Positions 1 to 13,060 of a DNA stretch of 14,625 bases are shown here, one piece after another. This stretch comes from Gammaproteobacteria bacterium. GTDB taxonomy: Bacteria > Pseudomonadota > Gammaproteobacteria > UBA9214. The notes beneath the pieces are model-generated. The model had not been told where the DNA came from and did no database searches. It was given only the letters and a program-made list of their open reading frames with translations. The stretch is taken from the NCBI GenBank assembly GCA_029859555.1, contig JAOUCV010000020.1:1-14625 (forward strand), in the 5' to 3' direction. The translations under genes and the position numbers were made by a program. Within the stretch, counting starts at the first letter, position 1. The number at the start of each line of letters is the position of its first letter.

Positions 1-127
1 CACCACCATTTACCTCAGCCATCACTTTCGTGATCGCCGCGGTTAACGTCGTCTTGCCATGGTCAACGTGACCGATCGTTCCAACGTTTACGTGCGGCTT
101 GGTGCGTTCAAATTTTTCCTTGGACAC
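1..127 (-). CDS. tuf: Elongation factor Tu, N-terminal part (cut by window edge)
   Basis: EF-Tu carries aminoacyl-tRNA to the ribosomal A site as a GTP complex in the cytoplasm. The 42 codons visible read [16 protein letters not shown] and continue into the P-loop GHVDHGKT at residues 19-26, which is diagnostic of bacterial EF-Tu. The rest, including switch regions and domains 2 and 3, lies off the left edge. The start codon is GTG (125-127), as I recall for E. coli tuf genes. A GAGGA ribosome binding site (136-140) lies 8 nt upstream and supports that start. The gene follows fusA after 31 nt with no terminator between them, so it is the distal gene of the str operon. Whether a second tuf copy exists elsewhere cannot be seen here. 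Confidence 0.97.
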   Translation of the reverse strand, partial: MSKEKFERTKPHVNVGTIGHVDHGKTTLTAAITKVMAEVNGG

Positions 128-158
128 GACTGTATTCCTCTTTAATCGTCAATTAAAT

Positions 159-2255
159 TCAAGATACTTTCTTAATTACGGCGTCAGCTACATTTGCCGG
201 TGCTTCATTGTACTTCTCAAACTCCATCGAGTAAGTCGCGCGCCCCTGCGTTGCTGAACGCAGGTCCGTGGCATAACCAAACATCTCTGCCAGCGGCACT
301 TCAGCCCGAATCACCTTGCCGGAAGGACTCTCGTCCATTCCCTGGGTAATGCCGCGACGCCTGTTCAGGTCGCCCATGACATCACCGAGGTAATCTTCCG
401 GTGTTACTACTTCTACCTTCATTACCGGTTCCAGCAACACCGGATTAGCGTGTGACGCACCCGATCTGAAAGCCATCGAACCGGCAATCTTGAAGGCCAT
501 TTCGCTGGAGTCAACGTCGTGGTATGAACCGTCATAGAGCGTGACTTTCACATCCACCACCGGGTAACCACCAACCACCCCGTTTTCCATCTGTTCCTGC
601 ACACCCTTGTCTACCGAGGAAATATATTCCCGGGGAACCGCCCCGCCGACAACGGCGTTTTCAAACTCGTATCCGGCACCGGTTGGCAGTGGTTCAAGCT
701 TCAACCACACATGGCCATACTGACCACGACCACCGGACTGCCGTACAAACTTGCCTTCCTGCTCAACACTGCTGCGAATCGTCTCGCGGTAGGCAACCTG
801 CGGCGCACCGACATTTGCCTCGACACTGAACTCACGCTTCATGCGGTCAACAATAATATCGAGGTGCAACTCGCCCATGCCGGAAATAATCGTCTGGCCG
901 GTCTCCTCGTCGGTATGCACGCGAAACGACGGATCTTCCTTCGTCAGTTTCTGCAGTGCCACACCCATCTTTTCCTGGTCTGCCTTGGTGCGCGGCTCTA
1001 CCGCCACCGAAATCACCGGGTCGGGAAACTCCATCCGCTCCAGGGCAATAATATGGCCCGGCTCGCACAGGGTGTCGCCAGTGGTGACATCCTTAAGACC
1101 GACCGCCGCCGCAATATCACCGGCGCGTACTTCCTTTATTTCTTCGCGGCTGTTGGAGTGCATCTGCAAAATACGGCCGATACGCTCTTTCTTGCCCTTT
1201 ACCGGGTTGAAAACGCTGTCTCCGGAGTTCAGCACCCCGGAATACACCCGGAAAAACGTCAAATTACCGACAAACGGGTCAGTCGCGATCTTGAAGGCCA
1301 GTGCCGCAAACGGCTCCTCATCGGAGGCGTGGCGCTCGTCTTCCGTCTCGCCGTCTTCAAGTACTCCCTTGATCGCCGGTACATCCAGTGGCGACGGCAT
1401 AAAACTGACTATCGCATCCAGCATGGCCTGCACACCCTTGTTCTTGAATGCAGAACCACACAGTGTCGGTACAATCTCGTTTGCCAGTGTGCGAATTCGC
1501 AGACCGGCACATATTTCATCAGCCGACAACTCACCTGTTTCCAGGTATTTTTCCATCAACTCTTCAGAGGCCTCGGCAGCCGCTTCAATCATGCGTTCGC
1601 GCCACTCGTTGCACGCATCCAGCATGTCAGCCGGCACTTCCGTTTCCTCGTAGCTGATACCCTTGTCAGCCTCATTCCAGTAAATCGCCTGCATACGAAT
1701 CAGGTCGACTACACCCCTGAAATCTTCCTCTGCGCCTATCGGCAACTGCAGTGGAACCGGGTTAGCCCCGAGGCGTTTTTTAACCTGCCCTACCACTCGC
1801 AGGAAATCCGCACCGGAACGATCCATCTTGTTCACAAAGGCCATCCGCGGCACTTTGTACTTGTCGCCCTGTCGCCAGACAGTCTCTGACTGGGGCTCTA
1901 CACCACCGACTGCGCAAAACACGGCGCAGGCGCCATCCAGTACCCGCAGCGAACGCTCAACCTCAATGGTGAAGTCAACATGTCCGGGTGTATCAATAAT
2001 ATTGATACGGTGCTGCACAAACTGCTTGTCCATGCCTGCCCAGAAACAGGTTGTTGCAGCAGAGGTAATCGTTATACCGCGTTCCTGCTCCTGCTCCATC
2101 CAGTCCATGACTGCTGCACCGTCATGTACCTCACCAATCTTGTGAGACACGCCGGTGTAAAACAAAATGCGTTCGGTGGTGGTGGTCTTACCCGCATCGA
2201 TGTGCGCCATGATACCGATGTTCCGGTAGCGCTCTAATGGAGTAGTCCGTGCCAC
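159..2255 (-). CDS. fusA: Elongation factor G (translocase GTPase)
   Basis: EF-G drives tRNA-mRNA translocation after peptide transfer and, with RRF, ribosome recycling. The 698-residue protein has the usual full length. The G domain shows the P-loop AHIDAGKT (17-24), the switch I motif RGITI (59-63), DTPGH (88-92) and NKMD (142-145). It is followed by the domain II barrel and domains III-V with the C-terminal [12 protein letters not shown] segment. The close match to E. coli EF-G and the absence of any truncation make this canonical EF-G1 rather than a tetracycline-protection or EF-G2 paralogue. The start is GTG (2253-2255) with only a weak GGGA (2264-2267) 8 nt upstream, and no better in-frame start is visible. 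It lies 41 nt after rpsG and 31 nt before tuf, in one likely transcript. Confidence 0.99.
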   Translation of the reverse strand: MARTTPLERYRNIGIMAHIDAGKTTTTERILFYTGVSHKIGEVHDGAAVMDWMEQEQERGITITSAATTCFWAGMDKQFVQHRINIIDTPGHVDFTIEVERSLRVLDGACAVFCAVGGVEPQSETVWRQGDKYKVPRMAFVNKMDRSGADFLRVVGQVKKRLGANPVPLQLPIGAEEDFRGVVDLIRMQAIYWNEADKGISYEETEVPADMLDACNEWRERMIEAAAEASEELMEKYLETGELSADEICAGLRIRTLANEIVPTLCGSAFKNKGVQAMLDAIVSFMPSPLDVPAIKGVLEDGETEDERHASDEEPFAALAFKIATDPFVGNLTFFRVYSGVLNSGDSVFNPVKGKKERIGRILQMHSNSREEIKEVRAGDIAAAVGLKDVTTGDTLCEPGHIIALERMEFPDPVISVAVEPRTKADQEKMGVALQKLTKEDPSFRVHTDEETGQTIISGMGELHLDIIVDRMKREFSVEANVGAPQVAYRETIRSSVEQEGKFVRQSGGRGQYGHVWLKLEPLPTGAGYEFENAVVGGAVPREYISSVDKGVQEQMENGVVGGYPVVDVKVTLYDGSYHDVDSSEMAFKIAGSMAFRSGASHANPVLLEPVMKVEVVTPEDYLGDVMGDLNRRRGITQGMDESPSGKVIRAEVPLAEMFGYATDLRSATQGRATYSMEFEKYNEAPANVADAVIKKVS

Positions 2256-2296
2256 AATTCTGTTCCCGAATGCCTGTATTCAATTTAGTTACACGC

Positions 2297-2767
2297 TTAC
2301 CAGCGGAAATGCGAGAAGGCCTTGTTGGCCTCTGCCATCCTGTGTGTATCTTCACGCTTCTTCACAGCGGTGCCGCGATTCTCGGAAGCGTCCAGTAATT
2401 CACCTGCCAGCCGCAGCGGCATGGACTTTTCGCTGCGCTTGCGCGCGGCATCCAGTACCCAGCGCATGGCCAGCGTGGTACGACGAATCGGGCGAACCTC
2501 GATCGGCACCTGGTAGGTTGCACCACCGACACGGCGTGATTTCACCTCGACCATCGGCCGGACATTGTCCAGCGCCTTGTCCAGCACTTCTACCGGATCC
2601 TCGTTACCCTTGCCTGCAATCTGATCCAGCGCGCCATAGATAATGCGCTCTGCAACAGATTTCTTGCCGGACTTCATGACCATGTTGATAAACTTGGCCA
2701 GCATCAGGTTGCCGTACTTGGGATCAGGCAGCGTTTCCCTTGAACCAATAACTCTTCTTCTTGACAT
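2297..2767 (-). CDS. rpsG: 30S ribosomal protein S7
   Basis: S7 is the primary assembly protein of the 30S head. It binds the 3' major domain of 16S rRNA and lies by the E-site tRNA. The 156-residue sequence begins [19 protein letters not shown] and ends [11 protein letters not shown], both typical of proteobacterial S7. The start is ATG (2765-2767), preceded by a weak purine-rich GAGAAA stretch. It lies between rpsL (36 nt upstream) and fusA (41 nt downstream). In E. coli, S7 represses the str operon at an operator in a longer rpsL-rpsG gap; the gap here looks too short for that element. Confidence 0.98.
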   Translation of the reverse strand: MSRRRVIGSRETLPDPKYGNLMLAKFINMVMKSGKKSVAERIIYGALDQIAGKGNEDPVEVLDKALDNVRPMVEVKSRRVGGATYQVPIEVRPIRRTTLAMRWVLDAARKRSEKSMPLRLAGELLDASENRGTAVKKREDTHRMAEANKAFSHFRW

Positions 2768-2803
2768 TGCTGTTTCTCAATTCTCGTTCGTTATGCGTTC
2801 GAA

Positions 2804-3178
2804 TCAGGACTTCGGCCGCTTGGCGCCGTATTTCGAACGGCCCTGGCGACGACTGGTGACACCGGATGTATCAAGACTGCCGCGCACGGTGTGATAGCGC
2901 ACACCCGGCAAATCCTTGACACGACCACCGCGGATCAGCACCACCGAGTGTTCCTGCAGGTTATGACCTTCACCACCGATGTAGGTGGTTACCTCAAAGC
3001 CGTTTGTCAGCCGTACACGAGCAACCTTGCGCAGTGCCGAGTTCGGCTTCTTCGGCGTGGTGGTATAAACACGCGTACAAACGCCACGCTTTTGAGGACA
3101 CGCTTCCAGTGCGGGGACATTACTTTTATCCCGCTTGCGAGAGCGCGGCTTGCGTACTAATTGATTAATCGTTGCCAT
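2804..3178 (-). CDS. rpsL: 30S ribosomal protein S12
   Basis: S12 sits at the decoding centre and helps set translational accuracy. The 124-residue protein starts [15 protein letters not shown] and contains [13 protein letters not shown] and [17 protein letters not shown]. Lys43 and Lys88, the classical streptomycin-resistance positions, are wild type. Asp89, the residue methylthiolated in many bacteria, is present. I chose the ATG at 3176-3178. A TTG two codons earlier is in frame, but family members start at MAT and an AGGA lies 11 nt before the ATG. It is the first gene of the str group, downstream of an AT-rich leader and the rpoC terminator-like hairpin. Confidence 0.98.
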   Translation of the reverse strand: MATINQLVRKPRSRKRDKSNVPALEACPQKRGVCTRVYTTTPKKPNSALRKVARVRLTNGFEVTTYIGGEGHNLQEHSVVLIRGGRVKDLPGVRYHTVRGSLDTSGVTSRRQGRSKYGAKRPKS

Positions 3179-3253
3179 TAACAAATAAATCCTGAAAAAT
3201 TAACTAAATTAAAAACTTAAACCAAAAAATAATTCTGTCGTCCTGAAAACGAA
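3179..3253 (-). promoter_or_regulatory. AT-rich leader of rpsL, possible weak promoter
   Basis: This 75-nt stretch between the rpoC terminator-like hairpin and rpsL is far richer in A and T than its surroundings. If the hairpin ends most rpoC transcripts, a promoter for the str group would be expected here or inside rpoC. The best pair I can find is TTGGTT (3220-3225) and TTAATT (3198-3203), 16 nt apart. This is weak and would leave a very short 5' leader. I treat the promoter as a guess; the AT bias itself is plain. Confidence 0.3.
3190..3193 (-). promoter_or_regulatory. Ribosome binding site of rpsL
   Basis: AGGA lies 11 nt before the ATG at 3176-3178. The alternative in-frame TTG at 3182-3184 would leave only about 5 nt, so this site favours the ATG and the usual MATI N-terminus. 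Confidence 0.6.
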
Positions 3254-3280
3254 CGACAGGCCGGATGGACCGGCCTGTCG
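3246..3280 (-). terminator. Terminator-like hairpin after rpoC
   Basis: CGACAGGCCGG (3254-3264) and CCGGCCTGTCG (3270-3280) form a perfect 11-bp stem with a 5-nt loop. On the transcribed strand the stem is followed by TTCGTTTTC, a short and interrupted U-rich run. It lies about 50 nt after the rpoC stop and before rpsL. It probably terminates part of the rpoBC transcripts or protects or processes their 3' end. The broken U run argues against complete termination. Confidence 0.7.
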
Positions 3281-3330
3281 ACAGAAGCGGAATTCTAGAA
3301 TCAGGGGCTCTCCCTGTCAAGCAGGTTTTT

Positions 3331-7542
<4,212 letters not shown>

Positions 7543-7579
7543 CGTCTCACCTGTGCGTTGAGTATCGAATTACCGGTTT

Positions 7580-10500
7580 CTAGTCCTGACCCAGTTCCAT
7601 GTTCAGGCCCAGCGAGCGAATTTCCTTCACCAGCACATTAAAGGACTCGGGCATGCCGGCATCCATATGATGGTTGCCATCAACAATATTTTTGTACATC
7701 TTGGTGCGACCATTGACGTCATCCGACTTCACGGTCAGCATTTCCTGCAGGGTGTACGCAGCGCCGTAAGCCTCCAGCGCCCACACTTCCATTTCACCAA
7801 AACGCTGCCCGCCGAACTGTGCCTTGCCGCCCAGCGGTTGCTGGGTAACCAGGCTGTATGGCCCGGTTGAACGCGCGTGCATCTTGTCATCCACCAGATG
7901 GTTCAGCTTGAGGATGTACATATATCCAACGGTAACCTGGCGCTCGAAGGCATCACCGGTCAGGCCGTCATACAGGGTTGTCTGGCCACTGCTGGGTAAA
8001 TCTGCCAGCTCCAGCATCTCCTTGATCGCTACCTCGGGGGCACCGTCAAACACCGGGGTAGCCATCGGCACACCCTTCACCAGGTTCTTTGCCAGCTCTA
8101 AAACCTCGTTATCATTCAAGGATTTGAGATCTTCCTTGTGGCCACTGGTATTGTAAATCTTGTCCAGGAACTTCCTGATCTCGACCACTTTTTGCTGCGC
8201 TTCCAGCATCTTGCCGATCTTGATACCCAGCCCCTTGGCCGCCCAGCCGAGATGCGTTTCCAGCACCTGGCCAACGTTCATGCGTGATGGCACACCCAGC
8301 GGGTTCAGCACGATATCAACCGCCGTTCCGTCCTCGGAAAACGGCATGTCTTCCACCGGCTTGATCATGGAGATGACACCCTTGTTACCGTGACGGCCGG
8401 CCATCTTGTCACCCGGCTGGATGCGACGCTTGACGGCCAGGTAAACCTTGACCATCTTCAGCACGCCCGGCGCCAGGTCATCACCGCTGGTCAGCTTGAC
8501 ACGTTTGTCTTCCAGACGTTCCTGGAAACCCTTGCGCAATTCCTTGAGCTGGTCGGATATCTTTTCCAGGTCCGCATTGGCATCTTCATTGCGCAGGTTG
8601 ATTTCAAACCACTTGTCGCGACCAATATCAGCCAGGTAATCCCGGGTAATCTTGCTGCCGGCTGCGGGGTTTTTCGGACCGCTTTCGGCAAGCTTGCCCT
8701 GCAGCATGGTCTCGACGCGGTCAAAAATGTCGTCTTCCATGATGCGCAGCTGGTCATTCAAATCCTTGCGTACCTGTGACAGCTGGTCTTCCTGAATCTG
8801 CAGTGCACGGGCATCCTTGTCGACACCATCACGGGTGAACACCTGCACATCGATAACGGTGCCGTCCATACCACTGGGCACTCGCAGTGAGGTGTCTTTC
8901 ACGTCTGCCGCCTTCTCGCCAAAGATGGCGCGCAGCAGTTTTTCTTCCGGCGTCAGCTGGGTCTCACCCTTCGGCGTAACCTTGCCAACCAGGATGTCGC
9001 CGGGCTTGACCTCGGCACCGATGTAGACAATGCCGGACTCGTCCAGCTTGGAGAGCGCACCCTCACCCACATTCGGAATATCGCCAGTCACTTCCTCCGG
9101 TCCCAGCTTGGTATCACGGGCAACGGAAGTCAGTTCTTCAATATGAATGGTGGTAAAGCGATCTTCTTCAACGACTCTTTCTGAAATCAGAATGGAGTCC
9201 TCGAAGTTATAGCCATTCCAGGGCATGAAGGCGACCAGCAGGTTCTGGCCCAGTGCCAGTTCACCCATATCGGTGCTCGGACCGTCGGCCAGTACATCGC
9301 CACGGGCCACAACATCACCCGGCTTGACCAGTGGTCGCTGGTTAATACAGGTATTCTGATTGGAGCGGGTGTACTTGGTGAGGTTGTAGATATCCACGCC
9401 CGGCTCACCGGCAACCGTTTCATCATCGCTAACGCGCACCACGATGCGGCCGGCATCGACAGAATCGAGCACCCCGCCACGCCTGGCAACCACGGTCACA
9501 CCCGAGTCAACTGCCACGGTGCGTTCGATACCGGTACCCACCAGCGGTTTCTCGGTAATCAGTGTCGGTACTGCCTGGCGTTGCATATTCGAGCCCATCA
9601 ATGCACGGTTGGCATCGTCGTGCTCAAGGAACGGAATCAGCGCAGCTGCGACCGAGACAATCTGTTTTGGTGACACGTCAATGAAGTCCACCTTGTCGGG
9701 CGAGGACGTCATAAATTCGTTCTGGTTGCGACAGGTGACCATTTCGTCGGTGAGGCGTCCCCTGGCATCGACGTTGGCGTTTGCCTGGGCGATGGTGTAC
9801 TGGCCTTCTTCAATCGCTGACAGGTATACGATATCGTCAGTTACGCGCGTGTCGACAACCTTGCGATAAGGTGTTTCCAGAAAACCGTATTCATTGGTAC
9901 GCGAGTACACTGCCAGCGAGTTGATCAGGCCGATATTCGGACCTTCCGGTGTTTCAATCGGGCAGACACGGCCATAGTGTGTCGGGTGCACATCGCGCAC
10001 CTCAAAGCCGGCACGCTCACGCGTCAAACCACCCGGGCCCAGCGCCGAAACACGGCGTTTGTGGGTCACTTCTGACAGCGGGTTATTCTGGTCCATAAAC
10101 TGGGACAGCTGGCTGGAACCAAAGAATTCCTTGATGGCAGCGGCAACCGGCTTGGCGTTAATCAGCTCCTGCGGCATCAGGCTGTCGGACTCAGCCAGGC
10201 TGAGACGTTCTTTCACGGCGCGCTCAACACGCACCAGGCCGATACGGAAAACGTTTTCAGCCATCTCGCCAACACACCGGATACGGCGGTTACCGAGATG
10301 ATCAATATCATCAACAAAGCCGTTGCCGTTGCGAATCTCGATGAGAATCTTCATCACTTCGAGAATATCTTCCTTCGACAGCGTACCTTCACCGGTCAGT
10401 TCCTCGCGACCAACGCGGCGGTTGAACTTCATGCGGCCAACAGCAGACAGGTCGTAGCGGTCACTGGTAAAGAACAGGTTCTTGAACAGGTTCTGCGCAG

Positions 10501-11656
10501 CATCCTTGGTCGGCGGCTCGCCGGGACGCATCATGCGGTAAATCTCGACCATCGCTTCCAGCTCGGTGGTGGTCGGATCTATACGCAGGGTGCTGGAGAT
10601 ATACGGCCCACGATCAAGGTCATTTACAAACAGCGCCTTGATCGTCTTGATGCCGGCCTCGCGCAGTTTTTCCAGCAGTTCCTCGGTCACTTCATCATTG
10701 GCGCTGGCGATCAGCTCACCGGTTTCCTTGTCAACGATGTTATGGGAAAGTATCTTGCCGTTAAGGTAATCATCCGGCACCACCAGTGACTTCACACCAG
10801 CCTTGTCGAGTTCGCGGATGTGGCGCGCGGTAATACGGCGGCCTTCCTCGACGATCACTTTTGTCTTGGCCTTGATATCAAAGGTTGCCATCTCACCACG
10901 CAGGCGTTCCGGCACCAGATCAAGCTTTACTTCCTTCTGGGATATATGAAAGGTATTGGTCTCAAAGAAGAAACCCAGAATCTCCTCGTTTTCATATCCG
11001 AGCGCACGCAACAGGATGGTCGCCGGCAATTTGCGGCGCCGATCGATGCGTACAAACACTGAATCCTTGGGATCAAACTCCATATCCAGCCAGGAGCCGC
11101 GATACGGGATAACACGTGCAGAGAACAACAGCTTGCCGGATGAATGGGTCTTGCCCTTGTCGTGATCAAAGAAGACACCCGGAGAACGATGCAGCTGCGA
11201 TACAATCACGCGCTCGGTGCCATTGATTACAAAGGTACCGTTGTCGGTCATCAGGGGCAGTTCGCCCATGTAGACTTCCTGCTCCTTGATGTCCTTGATC
11301 TTCTTGGCGTTGGCAGGAGAGTCCTTGTCATAAATAACAAGGCGTACCAGTGCCCGCAGCGGAGCTGCATAGGTAAGGCCGCGCAACTGACACTCCTTGA
11401 CGTCGAATGCCGGCTCGCCGAGGCGATAGGAAACGTAGTCCAGTGCCGCGTTACCTGAGTAACTGACGATCGGGAAAACCGATTTAAACGCAGCATGCAG
11501 GCCTTTTTCGGCACGCGTGTCGCTATCCTTGTCGCCCTGCAGAAAGTCACGGTAGGACTCAATCTGGGTTGCCAGCAAATACGGCACTTCCAGAATACTG
11601 TGGCGTTCGCCAAAGTCCTTGCGGATACGTTTCTTTTCAGTGAAGCTATAGGCCAT
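7580..11656 (-). CDS. rpoB: DNA-directed RNA polymerase subunit beta
   Basis: Beta forms the other half of the RNA polymerase cleft and the rifamycin pocket. I start it at the ATG at 11654-11656, giving 1358 residues (E. coli 1342) and the family N-terminus [20 protein letters not shown] five codons earlier is in frame but overlaps the ribosome binding site. The rifampicin region reads [15 protein letters not shown] and continues to [13 protein letters not shown]. Asp522, His532 and Ser537 correspond to E. coli Asp516, His526 and Ser531 and are wild type, so sensitivity is predicted from these positions. The C-terminal region includes the [13 protein letters not shown] and [20 protein letters not shown] motifs. 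It is preceded by a 118-nt spacer after rplL and followed by rpoC. Confidence 0.99.
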   Translation of the reverse strand: MAYSFTEKKRIRKDFGERHSILEVPYLLATQIESYRDFLQGDKDSDTRAEKGLHAAFKSVFPIVSYSGNAALDYVSYRLGEPAFDVKECQLRGLTYAAPLRALVRLVIYDKDSPANAKKIKDIKEQEVYMGELPLMTDNGTFVINGTERVIVSQLHRSPGVFFDHDKGKTHSSGKLLFSARVIPYRGSWLDMEFDPKDSVFVRIDRRRKLPATILLRALGYENEEILGFFFETNTFHISQKEVKLDLVPERLRGEMATFDIKAKTKVIVEEGRRITARHIRELDKAGVKSLVVPDDYLNGKILSHNIVDKETGELIASANDEVTEELLEKLREAGIKTIKALFVNDLDRGPYISSTLRIDPTTTELEAMVEIYRMMRPGEPPTKDAAQNLFKNLFFTSDRYDLSAVGRMKFNRRVGREELTGEGTLSKEDILEVMKILIEIRNGNGFVDDIDHLGNRRIRCVGEMAENVFRIGLVRVERAVKERLSLAESDSLMPQELINAKPVAAAIKEFFGSSQLSQFMDQNNPLSEVTHKRRVSALGPGGLTRERAGFEVRDVHPTHYGRVCPIETPEGPNIGLINSLAVYSRTNEYGFLETPYRKVVDTRVTDDIVYLSAIEEGQYTIAQANANVDARGRLTDEMVTCRNQNEFMTSSPDKVDFIDVSPKQIVSVAAALIPFLEHDDANRALMGSNMQRQAVPTLITEKPLVGTGIERTVAVDSGVTVVARRGGVLDSVDAGRIVVRVSDDETVAGEPGVDIYNLTKYTRSNQNTCINQRPLVKPGDVVARGDVLADGPSTDMGELALGQNLLVAFMPWNGYNFEDSILISERVVEEDRFTTIHIEELTSVARDTKLGPEEVTGDIPNVGEGALSKLDESGIVYIGAEVKPGDILVGKVTPKGETQLTPEEKLLRAIFGEKAADVKDTSLRVPSGMDGTVIDVQVFTRDGVDKDARALQIQEDQLSQVRKDLNDQLRIMEDDIFDRVETMLQGKLAESGPKNPAAGSKITRDYLADIGRDKWFEINLRNEDANADLEKISDQLKELRKGFQERLEDKRVKLTSGDDLAPGVLKMVKVYLAVKRRIQPGDKMAGRHGNKGVISMIKPVEDMPFSEDGTAVDIVLNPLGVPSRMNVGQVLETHLGWAAKGLGIKIGKMLEAQQKVVEIRKFLDKIYNTSGHKEDLKSLNDNEVLELAKNLVKGVPMATPVFDGAPEVAIKEMLELADLPSSGQTTLYDGLTGDAFERQVTVGYMYILKLNHLVDDKMHARSTGPYSLVTQQPLGGKAQFGGQRFGEMEVWALEAYGAAYTLQEMLTVKSDDVNGRTKMYKNIVDGNHHMDAGMPESFNVLVKEIRSLGLNMELGQD

Positions 11657-11662
11657 CGGTTT

Positions 11663-11669
11663 ACCTCTC
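11663..11669 (-). promoter_or_regulatory. Ribosome binding site of rpoB
   Basis: GAGAGGT lies 6 nt before the ATG at 11654-11656. The upstream in-frame TTG (11669-11671) overlaps this site, so this spacing decides the rpoB start in favour of the ATG. Confidence 0.75.
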
Positions 11670-11695
11670 AAGTCAAGATACTACAAGCAGGGAAA

Positions 11696-11722
11696 GGCCG
11701 GCCGCTGAAACAGCGACTGGCC
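11696..11722 (-). promoter_or_regulatory. Imperfect hairpin in the rplL-rpoB spacer
   Basis: CGCTG (11703-11707) pairs with CAGCG (11711-11715) around an AAA loop. GGCC (11696-11699) can pair with GGCC (11719-11722) beyond a small internal loop. No U run follows. In E. coli the longer rplL-rpoB spacer holds an attenuator and an RNase III site that lower rpoBC expression. This hairpin is the best candidate here for a comparable element, by position only. Confidence 0.4.
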
Positions 11723-11774
11723 CACCCTGTATTCCTGCAAATACTGCAATCACAAACGGATTACTGTACCGTTT

Positions 11775-12151
11775 TTACTTCAGCTCGACGCTTGCGCCGG
11801 CCTCCTCCAGTGTCTTCTTGATCTCTTCAGCTTCAGACTTGGAAGCGGCTTCCTTCACTGTGAAGGTGCACTTTCTACCATTTCCTTGGCTTCCTTGAGA
11901 CCCAGACCGGTGATACCACGAACAACCTTGATGACGGCTACCTTGTTAGCGCCAAAACTGCTCATGACAACATCAAACTCGGTCTGCTCTTCTGCAGCAG
12001 CGGCATCACCACCACCGGCAGCCGGCGCGGCAGCAACAGCTGCAGCAGCAGAAACACCAAACTTCTCTTCCATGGCAGAGACCAGATCAACAACCTCCAT
12101 CACCGACATACTTGAAATAGTTTCCAGAATTTCTTCTTGTGAAACGGCCAT
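11775..12151 (-). pseudogene. rplL: 50S ribosomal protein L7/L12, broken by a 1-nt frameshift
   Basis: L7/L12 is the multicopy stalk protein that recruits EF-Tu, EF-G and other factors. The start (ATG 12149-12151, AGGAG upstream) and N-terminal dimerisation domain are normal ([20 protein letters not shown]), followed by an Ala-rich hinge and the C-terminal domain up to [15 protein letters not shown]. The frame then reads SQ and stops at 11855-11857, giving 98 residues. In the neighbouring frame the expected C-terminus continues ([15 protein letters not shown], ending EAGASVELK) to a TAA at 11775-11777. The span of 377 nt is one base short of 126 codons. Adding one base restores a normal 125-residue protein. 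Because L7/L12 is vital for translation, a sequencing or assembly error, or a second intact copy, is more likely than a truly truncated stalk. The nucleotides alone cannot settle this. Confidence 0.93.
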
Positions 12152-12199
12152 AACGAATACTCCTGTTAATAATCTTTCTGGTTAAATATGAATTGAGGT

Positions 12200-12730
12200 T
12201 CAGGCTGCCTGCTCTTTCTGCTCGCGAATCGCTGCCACCGTACGAACCAGTTTGCCCGGCACTTCGTTCAGTGTGCGTACAAACTTCTCGGTCGGCGCCA
12301 GCATCACTGCCATCAACAAGCTGATGGCCTGGTCGCGGGTCGGGAGCTTGGCCAACTTGTCGATTTCCGTTGCTTCAAGCAACTCGCCACCCACAGACAA
12401 CATGGTCACTTCGAACTTTTCATGCGCTTTGGCAAAGTCCTTGGTGACGCGTGCAGCCGCACCCGGGTCTTCCTGCGAAAATGCCAGGATCAACGGGCCA
12501 GTCAGTTTCTCGCTCATGCATTCGAAGTCGGTACCTTCCAGGGCACGACGTGCCAGCGTATTCTTCACGACACGCAGGTAGACATTGTCTTCCCGTGCCT
12601 TGACACGCAGGTTCGTCAGCTCTTCAACTGTCAGGCCGCAATATTCTGCAGCAACCGCTGAAAAAGCCCCTTTGGCAACTTCGGATACTTCAGCAACAAC
12701 AGCCTTTTTCTCTTCAAGACTTAATGCCAT
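12200..12730 (-). CDS. rplJ: 50S ribosomal protein L10
   Basis: L10 anchors L7/L12 dimers to 23S rRNA at the stalk base. The 176-residue protein begins MALSLEEKKAVVAEVSEVAKG and contains AEYCGLTVEELTNLR and VVKNTLARRALEGT, typical of the N-terminal rRNA-binding domain. The C-terminal helical part, which docks L7/L12 dimers, ends AAIREQKEQAA. It is slightly longer than E. coli L10 (165). The ATG (12728-12730) has AGAGGT upstream. rplL follows after 48 nt, matching the usual coupled rplJ-rplL pair. A 418-nt structured leader precedes it, suggesting control by L10 or the L10-L12 complex, as known in E. coli. Confidence 0.98.
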   Translation of the reverse strand: MALSLEEKKAVVAEVSEVAKGAFSAVAAEYCGLTVEELTNLRVKAREDNVYLRVVKNTLARRALEGTDFECMSEKLTGPLILAFSQEDPGAAARVTKDFAKAHEKFEVTMLSVGGELLEATEIDKLAKLPTRDQAISLLMAVMLAPTEKFVRTLNEVPGKLVRTVAAIREQKEQAA

Positions 12731-12756
12731 TGCATTTACCTCTTCAGGAACTCACC

Positions 12757-12770
12757 GGCAGTTACCTGCC
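12757..12770 (-). promoter_or_regulatory. Small GUAA-loop hairpin before rplJ
   Basis: On the transcribed strand GGCAG, a GUAA loop and CUGCC form a perfect 5-bp stem. GUAA is a GNRA tetraloop, a stable and often protein- or RNA-contacting fold. It lies about 27 nt before the rplJ start and may be part of the L10 autoregulatory leader. That role is inferred from position. Confidence 0.4.
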
Positions 12771-12795
12771 CGCTACTTCCCGTTCATTGACTACA

Positions 12796-12816
12796 CACCG
12801 GCCAAAAAAACCGGTG
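12796..12816 (-). promoter_or_regulatory. Hairpin with a U-rich loop in the rplJ leader
   Basis: CACCGG (12811-12816 on the minus strand) pairs with CCGGTG (12796-12801) around a 9-nt loop of seven U and two G. The stem can be extended outward by G-U wobbles. The U run is inside the loop, not after the stem, so it is not a standard terminator. It could be an alternative fold in leader control. Confidence 0.4.
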
Positions 12817-12890
12817 CACACATGTGACTTGAAGACAGCTCGCTTGCGGCATGGCCCAGGCCAGCCTCTCGACCGGTACCCGGATCTCAC

Positions 12891-12927
12891 CTTCTCCTGC
12901 TTCCGCGACTCCTGTACATCCTGTACA
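12891..12927 (-). repeat. Diverged direct repeat, copy B, with hairpin
   Basis: The copy resembles 13061-13095: both carry a hairpin, then GG, then GTCGCG and a purine-rich tail. Here the hairpin is TGTACA, GGA, TGTACA (12913-12927), overlapping a tandem 9-mer ATGTACAGG (12911-12928). The stem differs from copy A by a base-pair swap that keeps pairing. Function unknown; it may belong to an interspersed intergenic repeat family. Confidence 0.65.
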
Positions 12928-13060
12928 TCGTACTGTCTCGACGCCACCCTCTGCGCAGGCCACCCCGCAAAAGCGGAACAATTAAAGCCGACGATCAAAC
13001 CTGCATCGCCAGCCACCTGCGGTCTTTGACGGCCACCGGAAAATCCGGACTCGCTCAAGG

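Noticed and set aside
711..1889. 392-residue plus-strand open frame opposite fusA
   Set aside because: It is antisense to a certain gene, has no family resemblance, and similar shadows occur opposite rpoB and rpoC.
3179..3184. Two-codon extension of S12 from a TTG
   Set aside because: S12 proteins start MAT, and the AGGA spacing fits the ATG at 3178 better.
3277..3299. Clustered SalI, EcoRI and XbaI sites resembling a cloning linker
   Set aside because: The sites fall within natural palindromes of the terminator region, and the flanking genes are continuous and native.
11657..11671. Five-codon N-terminal extension of RpoB (MRGKP) from a TTG
   Set aside because: The TTG overlaps the ribosome binding site of the ATG at 11656, and the family begins MAYS/MVYS.
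11754..11774. AAACGG/CCGTTT inverted repeat right after the rplL stop
   Set aside because: Only 6 bp with a 9-nt loop and no U run; too weak to call a terminator.
11852..11880. Programmed -1 frameshifting to make full-length L7/L12
   Set aside because: No X XXY YYZ slippery heptamer is visible before the stop, and programmed frameshifting is not known to me for rplL; a sequence error or mutation is simpler.
12970..13000. TTGATC and TTTAAT as a possible rplJ promoter
   Set aside because: The two hexamers are only about 7 nt apart, so they cannot be a normal -35/-10 pair.
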